A DNA stretch of 64,000 nucleotides from Herbaspirillum sp. GW103 (GCF_000261365.1 NZ_AJVC01000003.1:310001-374000); one strand, 5' to 3'; counted from the first letter of the stretch, positions 9,488-17,991 are shown. Translations and numbers: made by a program. Notes: generated by a model not told the origin, from the letters alone.

Positions 9488-11074
9488 ATGAAGAAGACCC
9501 TCCTGACCCGCCTGCTGGCCGTCGCCCTGACCGGTGCAGCCCTGGCCGCTGCCGCCGATGCGGCGCATGCGCAGAACCTGAACATCGGCTTTGCCGATCC
9601 GCTGTCCTCGCTGGATCCGCAACTGAACAACCATGCCGGTGACCGCTCCGTGGACCTGCATTTCTGGGACCTGCTGGTCCAGAACGATTACAACAAGCTG
9701 GTGCCCGGCCTGGCCGTGAGCTGGAAGAACATCGACCCCAAGACCTGGGAATTCAAGCTGCGTCCCAACGTCAGGTGGCAGGATGGCAAGCCCTTCACAG
9801 CCGATGACGTGATCTTCTCCTACCAGCGCGCCCGCGCGGTGCCGGGCAGCGTGGCCACCTTCGCCGGCTACCTGCGCACGGTGGAATCGGTCACGGCCAA
9901 GGATCCGCTGACGCTGGTCATCAAGACCAATGTTCCCAATCCGGACCTGCCGCTGAATCTGGCCTCGGTGCATATCGTGAGCAAGCACGTGGGCGAGAAA
10001 TCGACCACCGAGAACTACAACAGTGGTGCCGCGATGATCGGTACCGGCCCTTACAAGTTCGTCTCCTACATCCCGGGTGATCGCGTGGTGATGCAGCGTA
10101 ACGACGACTACTGGAATGGCAAGGCGCTGTGGGAAAAGGTCAACTACCGCTACATCAACAATGGTGCGGCGCGTACCGCTGCGTTGCTCTCGGGTGATGT
10201 GGATGTGATCGACAAGGTTTCGGTGTCGGACCTGGCCAGGCTCAAGCAGTCACCCGATATCAAGGTCTATCCCTACAACGGCCTGCGCGTGCTGCTGATC
10301 CAGCCGAGCTTCCATGAAGGCCCGAGCCCCTTCATCACCGACAACAATGGCAAGCCGCTGGAGAAGAACCCGCTGCTGGACGTGCGCGTGCGCCGTGCCA
10401 TGTCGCTGGCCATCAACCGCAAGGCCCTGATCGACCGCATCCTGCAGGGTGCGGCCACCGAGGCCAACCAGTGGATGCCGGCCGATACCTTCGGCTACAA
10501 CCCGGAGATCAAGAACATCCCCTTCGACGCTGCGCAGGCCAAGAAGCTGTTGGCCCAGGCCGGTTTCCCGGAAGGATTCAAGCTGACCATCCACGTGCCC
10601 AACGACCGCTATCCGCTGGCGCCGGAGACCATGCAGGCGGTGGCGCAGTTCTGGACCCGCATCGGCATCAAGACCCAGGTCGAGGTGCTGCCGTGGGCGT
10701 CGTATTCCTCGCGTGCCAACAAGAACGAGTTTGCCGTCTCCGTGCTGGCCTGGGGTAACGGTACCGGTGAAGCCAGCTATGCGCTGGTCAATGTGCTGGG
10801 GACGGTCGATCCCAAGAAGGGGATTGGTGCCTCGAACTGGAACCACTACAGCAGCCCGGCCGTGGACAAGGCCCTGGCCGATTCGACCGCCGAGTTCGAT
10901 GCGGCCAAGCGTGAGGCCATTCTGCGTGGTGCTGCCAAGACGGTCTCGGACGATGTGGGCGTGATTCCGCTGTATCACTACCAGAACATCTGGGCGGCCA
11001 GGAAGGGCCTGAAGGTCACTCCGATCACCAGTGACCGTACCACCGCCATGATGGTGACGCAGGACAAGAAGTAA
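9488..11074 (+). CDS. Peptide/nickel-type ABC transporter substrate-binding protein (family 5)
   Basis: 528 residues. It has a signal peptide (MKKTLLTRLLAVALTGAALAAAADAAHA, cut before QNLNIG) behind a good AGAGGAA Shine-Dalgarno. The mature protein has the family 5 layout, with the early WKNIDPKTWEFKLRPNVRWQDGKPF segment followed by the DDVIFSYQRA helix. It should capture the substrate in the periplasm for the permeases encoded upstream. The position after the ATPases is unusual for dpp operons but common in catabolic variants. The ligand may be a peptide-like or sulfur-containing organic compound; the sequence alone does not say. Confidence 0.9.
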   Translation: MKKTLLTRLLAVALTGAALAAAADAAHAQNLNIGFADPLSSLDPQLNNHAGDRSVDLHFWDLLVQNDYNKLVPGLAVSWKNIDPKTWEFKLRPNVRWQDGKPFTADDVIFSYQRARAVPGSVATFAGYLRTVESVTAKDPLTLVIKTNVPNPDLPLNLASVHIVSKHVGEKSTTENYNSGAAMIGTGPYKFVSYIPGDRVVMQRNDDYWNGKALWEKVNYRYINNGAARTAALLSGDVDVIDKVSVSDLARLKQSPDIKVYPYNGLRVLLIQPSFHEGPSPFITDNNGKPLEKNPLLDVRVRRAMSLAINRKALIDRILQGAATEANQWMPADTFGYNPEIKNIPFDAAQAKKLLAQAGFPEGFKLTIHVPNDRYPLAPETMQAVAQFWTRIGIKTQVEVLPWASYSSRANKNEFAVSVLAWGNGTGEASYALVNVLGTVDPKKGIGASNWNHYSSPAVDKALADSTAEFDAAKREAILRGAAKTVSDDVGVIPLYHYQNIWAARKGLKVTPITSDRTTAMMVTQDKK

Positions 11075-11078
11075 GCGC

Positions 11079-12410
11079 ATGCCCAACTTCTCGATTGACG
11101 TCAGCCCGGCCGACGACCTGATCGACGTACCCCGCCGCATCATCGTGCGGGGTGCGCATCCGGGCGAGCCGGTGCGCATTTCCTCGTCTACCTTGCGGGA
11201 GGGTATCGAGTGGCGCAGCGCCGCCTGCTACATTGCCGATGCCTACGGCAATGTCGACGTGAGCATGAATCCGGCCATCGATGGCGATTACTACGGTATC
11301 GATCCCATGGGGCTGCTGTGGTCGCAGAAGCCGGTGCAGGCCGGCCGGCGCGATCTCTTCCATGCCGATGTGCTGGCGCCGCTGGTGACCACGCTGACGG
11401 TCTCTTCACTGGATCAGCCCGGGCTCGCACCTTGTGTCCCGGCCAGTACCGAGCTGGTGCAACGGCTGGCCGGTGCCGGCGTGATCCGGCGCGAGGTGCG
11501 GGAGCAGGGGCTGGTCGGTACGCTGTTCCTGCCGGCCACGCCGGGGCCGCATCCGGCGGTGATGATTCTCAACGGGTCCGGTGGCGGCATCAATGAACCG
11601 CGTGCCGCGCTGTATGCGGCGCGTGGTTATGCGGCCTTTGCGCTGGCGTATTTCAAGGCGCCGGGCCTGTCGGACTACATCTCCAATACACCGCTGGAAT
11701 ATGTTGAACGCGGTCTGGACTGGTTGCGTGCCGAGGTACGTCCCTTGCACGATTTCGTCGCCATCAGTGGGCAGTCGCGCGGCGGCGAGCTGGTGTTGCT
11801 GCTGGCTGCGGTCTTCCCGCAGAAGGTCTCGGCGGTGTTGGCCTATGTACCCAGTGCCCTGGTACACAGCGGCCAGAACGCGGCTGACCCGGCCGTGGGG
11901 CGGGAAGGTCCGACCTGGTTGCTGCGCGGTGTACCCTTGCCGCATCAATGGCAGGACAACCGCACGGCCAGCTGGGCACCGTTTGACGAAGGCCCGGCCC
12001 CGCACCGTCATGCGCTGGCCATGCTGACTGCGCTGCAGGATGAGGATGCGGTGGCGCGTGCCCGCATTCCGGTGGAGAAGATCACGGCACCGGTGTTGCT
12101 GCTGTCGGCCACCGATGATGGTTCCTGGCCTTCCAGTCTGTATTGCGCGATGGTGCGTGACAAGCTGGCCGAGGTGTCGCATCGCTGGCCGGTGGTATGG
12201 CGCGACTATGCGCATGCCGGCCATTCGATTCTGTTCCCGTTTGTTCCGACCACGCAGACCACGTATGCGCACCCGGTCTCGGGGCGCATCAGTACCGGTG
12301 GCGGCGAGCCCGCCGCCAATGCCCGCGCCGATCTCGACGCCTGGCAGCAGGCGCAGCACTTCCTGCGCGAGGCGCTGGCCAGGCACACATCCACAAAGGA
12401 AATTTCATGA
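11079..12410 (+). CDS. Acyl-CoA thioester hydrolase/BAAT-family alpha/beta hydrolase
   Basis: 443 residues, no signal peptide. The N-terminal beta domain (about 1-130) resembles the acyl-CoA thioesterase/bile-acid-CoA:amino-acid N-acyltransferase N-domain. The C-terminal alpha/beta hydrolase has the nucleophile elbow GQSRGGELV, with serine rather than the cysteine of true acyltransferases, an oxyanion region at LNGSGGGINEP and a catalytic histidine in HAGHS. That points to hydrolysis of an acyl thioester or amide. It starts 4 bases after the binding-protein stop and overlaps the next gene by ATGA, so it belongs to the same transcript and probably acts on the imported substrate or its product. 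Confidence 0.75.
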   Translation: MPNFSIDVSPADDLIDVPRRIIVRGAHPGEPVRISSSTLREGIEWRSAACYIADAYGNVDVSMNPAIDGDYYGIDPMGLLWSQKPVQAGRRDLFHADVLAPLVTTLTVSSLDQPGLAPCVPASTELVQRLAGAGVIRREVREQGLVGTLFLPATPGPHPAVMILNGSGGGINEPRAALYAARGYAAFALAYFKAPGLSDYISNTPLEYVERGLDWLRAEVRPLHDFVAISGQSRGGELVLLLAAVFPQKVSAVLAYVPSALVHSGQNAADPAVGREGPTWLLRGVPLPHQWQDNRTASWAPFDEGPAPHRHALAMLTALQDEDAVARARIPVEKITAPVLLLSATDDGSWPSSLYCAMVRDKLAEVSHRWPVVWRDYAHAGHSILFPFVPTTQTTYAHPVSGRISTGGGEPAANARADLDAWQQAQHFLREALARHTSTKEIS

Positions 12411-12928
12411 GTACCCCTGTCTACGACATCAGCAAGGATGTCATCGACCAGTTGGCCGGTCTGGCCGCTGGCAGTCCCCTGCACGGCCTGCGCCATCAGC
12501 GCGACAAGGTGGCCGTGGCGTCACAGGGCAGCTATGACACCTTGTTCGATCCGGCTCTGGAGGGCATCGGCCTGGACGAGCGTCTGCTGGTGGCGCTGTA
12601 CGCCTGCCGTCTGGCGGGTGCGTCCGATCTGGCTGCGCACTACCGCGAACGTGCGCAGGCGGTGTCGGCGGATGCCGGGCAACTGGCGGTGGCTGAGAGT
12701 GGCGCGCCTGAGCAATTGCCGGAGGGCCGTTTGCGCGCCATGCTGGTCTTTACGCGCGCGTTGACGCAGCGGCCGGTGGAAGGCGACAAGGCGGCGATCG
12801 AGAAGCTGCCGGCCGCTGGCATCAGTACGCCTGCGGTGGTGGCGCTGTCGCAGCTGATCGCTTTCGTGTCCTATCAATTGCGTGTGGTCGCGGGCCTGAA
12901 GGCCATGCGTGCTGCCGCTGCCCAGTAA
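12407..12928 (+). CDS. CMD-domain protein with degenerate AhpD-type site
   Basis: 173 residues. The ATG at 12407 overlaps the preceding stop (ATGA) and has AAAGGAAAT upstream; a longer frame to 12197 would lie inside the hydrolase gene. The helical fold pattern resembles carboxymuconolactone decarboxylase/AhpD proteins, and it fits what I remember of the Avi_7170-type CMD family. The place of the AhpD CxxC-x3-H motif reads GASDLAAHY: the histidine is kept but both cysteines are lost. It is probably a structural or substrate-binding partner of the intact AhpD-like protein encoded 11 bases downstream. Confidence 0.75.
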   Translation: MSTPVYDISKDVIDQLAGLAAGSPLHGLRHQRDKVAVASQGSYDTLFDPALEGIGLDERLLVALYACRLAGASDLAAHYRERAQAVSADAGQLAVAESGAPEQLPEGRLRAMLVFTRALTQRPVEGDKAAIEKLPAAGISTPAVVALSQLIAFVSYQLRVVAGLKAMRAAAAQ

Positions 12929-12939
12929 GGAGAGTCGAC

Positions 12940-13545
12940 ATGAGCGACATCATCAAGGCCAATGGCTTTACCAATGAGTCCCTGGAGTGGGATGCCTGGC
13001 TGGATGTGATCCAGCTGGAAGCGGCCAGTGAGGACCAGATCAAGGTGCTGGAAGAAAGCCATCCCAAGGCCAAGACCTCGGACTATTACCTGTTTCTGGC
13101 GCATCAGCCGGACATCCTGCGTCAGCGCTCGGCTGCATTCAACGCCATCATGTATGCGCCAGGCGGGTTGTCGCGCGCCGAGCGGGAGCTGGGTTCGCTG
13201 GTGGTTTCGCGTATCAATGGCTGTGTGTATTGTGCGTCGGTCCATGCACAGCGTTTTGAGCAGTTGGCCAAGCGTAACGATACGGTTCGGCAGGTGTTCG
13301 ATTCGCCTTATGGGGCAGGGGTGGATGCGCGCGAGCAGGCCATCGCCAAGTTCTCGGCGGAACTGACCGAGACGCCTGGTGATATCAGCGCCGGGCAGAT
13401 CAAGGCACTGTATGACGTGGGCTTGAACGAGCTGGAAGTGCTGGATCTGATTCATTCGGTGGCCATCTTCGCCTGGGCCAACCGCTTGATGCTCAACCTG
13501 GGTGAGCCGGTGTTTGCCGATGGCAGCAAGGCTGAGGCCAAATAA
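12940..13545 (+). CDS. AhpD-like alkylhydroperoxidase-domain protein
   Basis: 201 residues, behind a strong AAGGAGAG Shine-Dalgarno. The AhpD catalytic set is complete: a glutamate (ERELG) twelve residues before the first cysteine of CVYCASVH, giving E-x11-CxxC-x3-H. In this family the cysteines reduce peroxides and are recycled by a dihydrolipoyl protein. It fits the peroxidase-related Avi_7169-type family that I recall as paired with the CMD protein encoded just upstream. A lipoyl carrier gene follows 22 bases downstream, which makes a physical electron-donor relationship plausible. Cytoplasmic. Confidence 0.85.
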   Translation: MSDIIKANGFTNESLEWDAWLDVIQLEAASEDQIKVLEESHPKAKTSDYYLFLAHQPDILRQRSAAFNAIMYAPGGLSRAERELGSLVVSRINGCVYCASVHAQRFEQLAKRNDTVRQVFDSPYGAGVDAREQAIAKFSAELTETPGDISAGQIKALYDVGLNELEVLDLIHSVAIFAWANRLMLNLGEPVFADGSKAEAK

Positions 13546-13567
13546 TCATTTGCATGAGGAGACTGTG

Positions 13568-13945
13568 ATGCACATTCCGGATCATCTGGTCTATGCCGAT
13601 ACCCATGAGTGGGTGAAGCTTGAAGACGACGGGACACTGACCATCGGTATTACCGATTTCGGTCAGGAACAGTTGGGGCCGCTGGTGTATGTGGATATGC
13701 CAGCGGTGGGCAAGGTGTTGGCACAGGGGGCTGAATCGGGCATCGTCGAGTCCAACAAGACAGCTTCTGATCTGCATGCGCCTGTTGATGGGGAGGTGAT
13801 TGCTGTCAACGAGGTGCTGCTTGATGCGCCTGATGCCATCAATGCGGCGCCTTATGAACAGTGGATCTTCAAGCTGAAGCCGGCTGTGCCTTTCTCTGCT
13901 GATGGGTTCCTTGATGCGGCTGGTTACATCAAGCTGATTTCCTGA
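13568..13945 (+). CDS. GcvH-like lipoyl carrier protein
   Basis: 125 residues, behind GAGGAG. It has the whole GcvH fold: DHLVYADTHEWVKLEDDGTLTIG, the ITDFGQEQLGPLVYVDMP segment and the hairpin carrying the lipoyl lysine in ESNKTASDLHAP (about residue 63). Canonical GcvH reads ESVKAASD, so Asn and Thr flank the lysine here. It is not beside gcvT or gcvP. It sits last in an operon of transport, oxidation and AhpD genes, so it probably carries a lipoyl arm for that pathway rather than for glycine cleavage. The coordinates assume the ATG at 13568; an in-frame ATG lies upstream at 13502. Confidence 0.85.
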   Translation: MHIPDHLVYADTHEWVKLEDDGTLTIGITDFGQEQLGPLVYVDMPAVGKVLAQGAESGIVESNKTASDLHAPVDGEVIAVNEVLLDAPDAINAAPYEQWIFKLKPAVPFSADGFLDAAGYIKLIS

Positions 13946-13954
13946 CTTGTTCCC

Positions 13955-14810
13955 GTTGCTGGTTGATGTTGTCTTGGCGGGCTTGTGTTTTTGGTTTTGG
14001 TTTTTGGGTAGTCTGCACGGATTGCTGTTCTGCGCTCTAGCTTAATACTTATCATTCTCCGGTCGGAACGGAGCGCCGGGGGCGGCCCGGCAGCCGCTCA
14101 CTTTTCTTGTCTCGCCAAGAAAAGTAAGCAAAAGAAGGCGACCCCAGAGAGCCAGCCCTCCTACGGAGGGTCCCCGCCGCAGCGGAGCGAAAAGTGGGAA
14201 GGATAGAGTCGCTACGCTCCGACTATCCTTCTGATCCACTTTTCGCTCCGCTGCGACGGCTGGCTCTATGGGGAAGAGTCCACTCGGGCTCGCCTGCGGC
14301 CTCGCCGGGTCTCCGACTCGCCTTCGGCTTTGTGTTGGCTCGCCTGTGGCATCGATTTTTTCTTCGATCAACGTCCTGATTTGGTTTTTATTGTTTAAAT
14401 TATTAATGTTCTTTCGTCCTGAGTAGTCGCGCAGCGACGTATCGAAGGCGAAAGAACGCCAACGCAAAGCCGAAGGCGAGGCGTTTAGGTCGTCCGCATC
14501 TGCGCCGCCGATTCAGAAGGCGACAAAACGGATCAGAAAAATAGTCGGAGCGAAGCGACTCTATTTTTCCCGTTTTGTTGGCTTCTGAATCGGGGACCCT
14601 CCGAAGGAGGGCTGGCTCTCTGGGGTCGCCTTCTTTTGCTTACTTTTCTTGGCGAGACAAGAAAAGTGAGCGGCTGCCGGGCCGCCCCCGGCGCGTCCTC
14701 CCGACCGGAGAAAGATAAGCATTAAGCTAGAGCGCAGGAAGAAATTCCGTGCAGACTACCCAAAAACCAAGCCCGCCAAGACAAAAAACCAAGCAAGATC
14801 AACCAGCAAC
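13955..14810. repeat. Nested inverted-repeat intergenic element, copy A
   Basis: A non-coding element of about 856 bases. Left and right arms of roughly 240 bases are near-perfect reverse complements. They run from GTTGCTGGTTGAT (13955-13967)/its complement (14798-14810) inward through TAGTCTGCACGGA, the CCGGTCGG block, a CTTTTCTTGTCTCGCCAAG block and an AAGAAGGCGACCCC block. Between the arms lie further hairpins: about 14176-14262 (CGCAGCGGAGCGAAAAGTGG and its complement) and about 14510-14595 (CCGATTCAGAAG...CTTCTGAATCGG). No transposase or convincing coding frame is present. It lies between the convergent gcvH-like and LysR genes and probably ends transcripts from both sides. A near-identical copy is at 27268-28143 in the same orientation. 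Confidence 0.85.
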
Positions 14811-15695
14811 AACCAACGATCCGCGATATTCCGCCAGCCATTTGGCAAACAACTGTGCTTCAGCTCCCGCCTGAAGATTGATCCCGAGATAGTAAGGTGC
14901 GAGGGGCAGACGCAAGGAGAGGAAGGGGCAGACCAAGCGACCGGCACGCAGATCATTGTCTGCCAGCGACAAAGGAGACAAGGCCACACCCAGTCCATCC
15001 ACTGCTGCCTGCAACACGAAATGTACGTGATCGAAATGCAGCATGGCCTGCGATCGAGAGCGCTTCAGTCCTGCCAGCTTGCGCCAGTCCTCCCAGTCAT
15101 TGCGCCGACTGCGCGACACCAGCACAGTATGCTGCGCCAGCCCTGATACATCCTCCAGCGGCATGGACTGCAACAGAGCAGGAGAAGCCACCAGCACCAG
15201 CTCATCCTCCATGAAGCGCTGCACCTTCAGCGTCTCAGGCCAGTTGGTCTCCCCTCGCCGGATCGCAATGTCAAATGAAGAGCCTACCTTGCCCACCGTC
15301 GCCGTACTGGTCACCACCTGCGGTGCAATCCCCGGATAATGCTCCACGAAACCGGACAGATGCGGAATCAGCCAGCGCACCGCAAATGACGGCCGCACAT
15401 TGATCACCACCGTGCGCGTGGGGGCGTCGCGCATCACCCGCCGCGCCGCATTGGCCAACATGTCCAGCGCCGGGCTGGCTTGCTCGAAGAACTGCCGGCC
15501 ACGATCAGTCAGCAGTACCTGCCGCGTACGGCGCTCGAACAAGGGCATGCCAAGGTAGCCTTCGAGATTCTTGATCTGGCGACTGATCGCGCCATGCGTG
15601 ACATTGAGCTCCTGTGCCGCCAGCGTGAAACTCTGGTGACGGGCCGCCGCCAGAAAGGCGCGGATGGCGTTGAGCGGAAGTGTGAGATCGGCCAT
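14799..15695 (-). CDS. LysR-family regulator, GcvA-like
   Basis: 298 residues from the ATG at 15695, chosen because GcvA-type proteins begin just before LPLNAIRAFLAAARHQSF; an ATG at 15716 is possible. The helix-turn-helix (FTLAAQELNVTHGAISRQIKNLEGYLG) and wing (PLFERRTRQVLLTDRG) are clear, followed by the effector-binding domain. It is divergent from the MFS gene at 15773 with a 77-base gap, the usual arrangement for a LysR protein controlling a transporter. Its last four codons and stop fall inside the outer arm of repeat element A. Confidence 0.88.
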   Translation of the reverse strand: MADLTLPLNAIRAFLAAARHQSFTLAAQELNVTHGAISRQIKNLEGYLGMPLFERRTRQVLLTDRGRQFFEQASPALDMLANAARRVMRDAPTRTVVINVRPSFAVRWLIPHLSGFVEHYPGIAPQVVTSTATVGKVGSSFDIAIRRGETNWPETLKVQRFMEDELVLVASPALLQSMPLEDVSGLAQHTVLVSRSRRNDWEDWRKLAGLKRSRSQAMLHFDHVHFVLQAAVDGLGVALSPLSLADNDLRAGRLVCPFLSLRLPLAPYYLGINLQAGAEAQLFAKWLAEYRGSLVVAG

Positions 15696-15772
15696 GCGTG
15701 AGATATTATCACGCATGGCCGGAATTAATATCGTTTGTCAGCGCCTGCCCATGCGGCGCATCATCGGTCTTC

Positions 15773-16897
15773 ATGACCACGCCAGACCTCCGCCAGGCCG
15801 ACCTCGATTCCCGCCACGCCGCCATGTCGCTCTCGGCCGCCTTGCCCTGCGATATCGTCCTCTACCTGCTGCTTCCCATGTATGCCGCCCAGTTCCACGT
15901 CAGCCTGGCCGAGGCCGGCGTGCTGCTGGCGGCCAACCGACTGGTGCGCATCGCCGGCTATCGCTGGGTCGCCAGCTTTTACGCCCGACGCGGCGACCGC
16001 CCCACCTGCACCCTGGCCGTGTGCGCGGCCATCCTCTGCGCACTTGGCTACACGATGGCCAACGGCTTCTGGGCCCTCCTGCCGCTGCGCCTGCTGTGGG
16101 GCATGGCCTTCGCCGGACTCAACCTTTCTACCCAGGCCATGTCCACCGCCAATCCGCACGGCGCCGCCCGCCGCTCCGGACGTTCGCGCGGGGTGATCGC
16201 CATTGGCCCCATGCTGTGGCTGCCCACAGCCGCACTGCTGGCGCCGCACATCGGACCACGCATGGTGTTCGCCCTGGTCGCCACGACGGCGATCCTGGGT
16301 CTGCTGGCCGCCCGCCGCCTGCCGCAGCACGCCTATGCGCCACCGCAGCCGCGCCGCTGGAAATTGCCCAATGCACTGGATTGGTGGTCCTTCCTCGAAG
16401 GACTGACGCTCGATGGTCTCTTCATCGTCGGCCTGGCCTACATGAGCAAGCAGTCCTTCGGGGCCGATGGCGAACTGGTGGCCGGGGTGCTGATGGCCCT
16501 GCGCTATGCCGGCGAAATCGTCTTGAGCCCGCTGGGCGGCTGGCTGGCCGAGCGCTTCGGTGCGGTCAAGGTATTGGTGATCCTGTCACTGGCTACCTGT
16601 GCGGCGCTGGTCGGTTTCGGAGGCGGGCTGCTGTGGCTGTTTGCGGGGCTGATCGTGATCCTTCGTGCCTTGCAGTTGCCGCTCCTGGCCCCCATCGTCG
16701 CCGCCCGCACGCCTGCGGCGCAGCGCGTGCATGCCCTGGCCGGACGCGCCATCTGGCGCGATATCGGGGCCGGTATGGGGCCGATGCTGGCAGGCTTGCT
16801 GCTGCCGGTGATGTCGTCCCTGTGGCTCTACGGACTGGCCGCCTCGGCACTGGCGCTGGCGGCAATCGCCTGCGCACGCGCACCGGTGCCACGTTAG
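15773..16897 (+). CDS. MFS transporter
   Basis: 374 residues, with about ten to eleven hydrophobic segments and the loop YRWVASFYARRGDRP between helices 2 and 3, which matches the MFS loop (compare G-x3-D-R-x-GRR) loosely. The ATG at 15773 is chosen over an in-frame ATG at 15698 because the latter would cover the whole promoter gap. A second loop, LAERFGAVKVL, repeats the pattern in the C-terminal half. The direction of transport and substrate are unknown; a small metabolite exporter under the neighbouring LysR regulator is plausible. It converges on the acetyltransferase gene with a 19-base gap. Confidence 0.75.
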   Translation: MTTPDLRQADLDSRHAAMSLSAALPCDIVLYLLLPMYAAQFHVSLAEAGVLLAANRLVRIAGYRWVASFYARRGDRPTCTLAVCAAILCALGYTMANGFWALLPLRLLWGMAFAGLNLSTQAMSTANPHGAARRSGRSRGVIAIGPMLWLPTAALLAPHIGPRMVFALVATTAILGLLAARRLPQHAYAPPQPRRWKLPNALDWWSFLEGLTLDGLFIVGLAYMSKQSFGADGELVAGVLMALRYAGEIVLSPLGGWLAERFGAVKVLVILSLATCAALVGFGGGLLWLFAGLIVILRALQLPLLAPIVAARTPAAQRVHALAGRAIWRDIGAGMGPMLAGLLLPVMSSLWLYGLAASALALAAIACARAPVPR

Positions 16898-16916
16898 GGT
16901 CTGTTCACCAAGGGGA

Positions 16917-17861
16917 TCAGGGCTGGCGACAGTCGCTGAGCATCTCCGCCTGGGAGATGTTGCTGCCCGGCGGCACGCTGTGCGTGAGCCAGACATTGCC
17001 GCCGATCACCGATCCCTGGCCAATGGTAATGCGCCCCAGCAGGGTCGCGCCGGCATAGACCACTACGTCATCCTCGACGATGGGATGGCGCGCAATGCCC
17101 TTGACCAGTGAACCATCGGCCTCCTGCGGGAAACGCTTGGCCCCCAGCGTCACGGCCTGGTACAGGCGCACGTTGCGGCCGATGATGGTGGTCTCGCCGA
17201 TGACCACGCCGGTGCCATGGTCGATGAAGAAGCTGGGGCCGATCTGCGCTGCCGGGTGGATGTCGATGCCGGTGGCCGAATGCGCAATGTCGGCAATCAG
17301 ACGTGCCAGCAGCGGGGCCCCCAGCTGATGCAGCGCATGCGCCAGACGGTGATAGATGATCGCGGTGGTGCCGGGATAGCACAGCAGGATTTCCGAGATG
17401 CTGGAGGCGGCCGGATCGCCGTGATACGCAGCCTGGATGTCGCTGACCAGAATGTCACGCACACCCGGTAACCGATGCGCGAAGTCGCGCGTGATGGCCG
17501 CGGCGCGTTGGCGCAGCAGCGCCTCATCGTCCACATCACTGCTGAAATAGAGGCTGCGACGTACCTGCTCGCGCAGGATCGACAGCGCAGCATTCAACTG
17601 GCTGCCAACGAAATAATCGATGGTCTCATCGGATAAATCGGTATGCCCATAATGCGTGGGAAACAAGGCCGCCTGCAGATGTTGCAGCAGCTTTTGCATC
17701 GCTTCACGCGAGGGGAGCTCGCGGATCTCGCCGCGATAGCGGATCTTGTGGGTAATCTCGCGCGAGGTGCGCAGGCCGGCCACAACGGCTGACAAGCCCA
17801 GTCCCGCCGACTCGACCGAGTCGGTCAGCGCGTTCAGTTCGGGGGTGTGAGAAGGTTCCAT
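16917..17861 (-). CDS. Serine O-acetyltransferase-like protein (EpsC/CysE family)
   Basis: 314 residues. An N-terminal helical region (about 1-150) precedes a left-handed beta-helix built from hexapeptide repeats: GIDIHPAAQIGPSFFIDHGTGVVIGETTIIGRNVRLYQAVTLGAK. The HGTGVVIGE loop is the serine acetyltransferase active-site signature. The C-terminal repeats TIGQGSVIGGNVWLTHSVPPGS complete the acetyl-CoA site. It should make O-acetylserine for cysteine synthesis. It is longer than classic CysE and closer to the EpsC type. No cysK is nearby. It ends tail to tail with the MFS gene, without a visible terminator. Confidence 0.85.
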   Translation of the reverse strand: MEPSHTPELNALTDSVESAGLGLSAVVAGLRTSREITHKIRYRGEIRELPSREAMQKLLQHLQAALFPTHYGHTDLSDETIDYFVGSQLNAALSILREQVRRSLYFSSDVDDEALLRQRAAAITRDFAHRLPGVRDILVSDIQAAYHGDPAASSISEILLCYPGTTAIIYHRLAHALHQLGAPLLARLIADIAHSATGIDIHPAAQIGPSFFIDHGTGVVIGETTIIGRNVRLYQAVTLGAKRFPQEADGSLVKGIARHPIVEDDVVVYAGATLLGRITIGQGSVIGGNVWLTHSVPPGSNISQAEMLSDCRQP

Positions 17862-17991
17862 GCCCGCATGCTATCAAAAATGCGCGCGCGGCGTCGGGCA
17901 GGGCAAAGCAGGCAGTCAGTACCGCAAGCGTTTCGGCGACTCGCCTGGTGAGGATTGTTCAATGGCTCACGAGATGATGTATTTGTGTCAT

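Noticed and set aside
14042-14467. A 141-codon minus-strand frame in repeat element A, repeated at 27350-27775
   Set aside because: It lies wholly inside the self-complementary arms, has no Shine-Dalgarno, and its composition follows the repeats. Its presence in both copies reflects copying of the DNA, not selection on a protein.
13955-14810. Insertion sequence or transposon
   Set aside because: No transposase, no target-site duplication that I can define, and the arms fill most of the element. It is kept as a repeat only.
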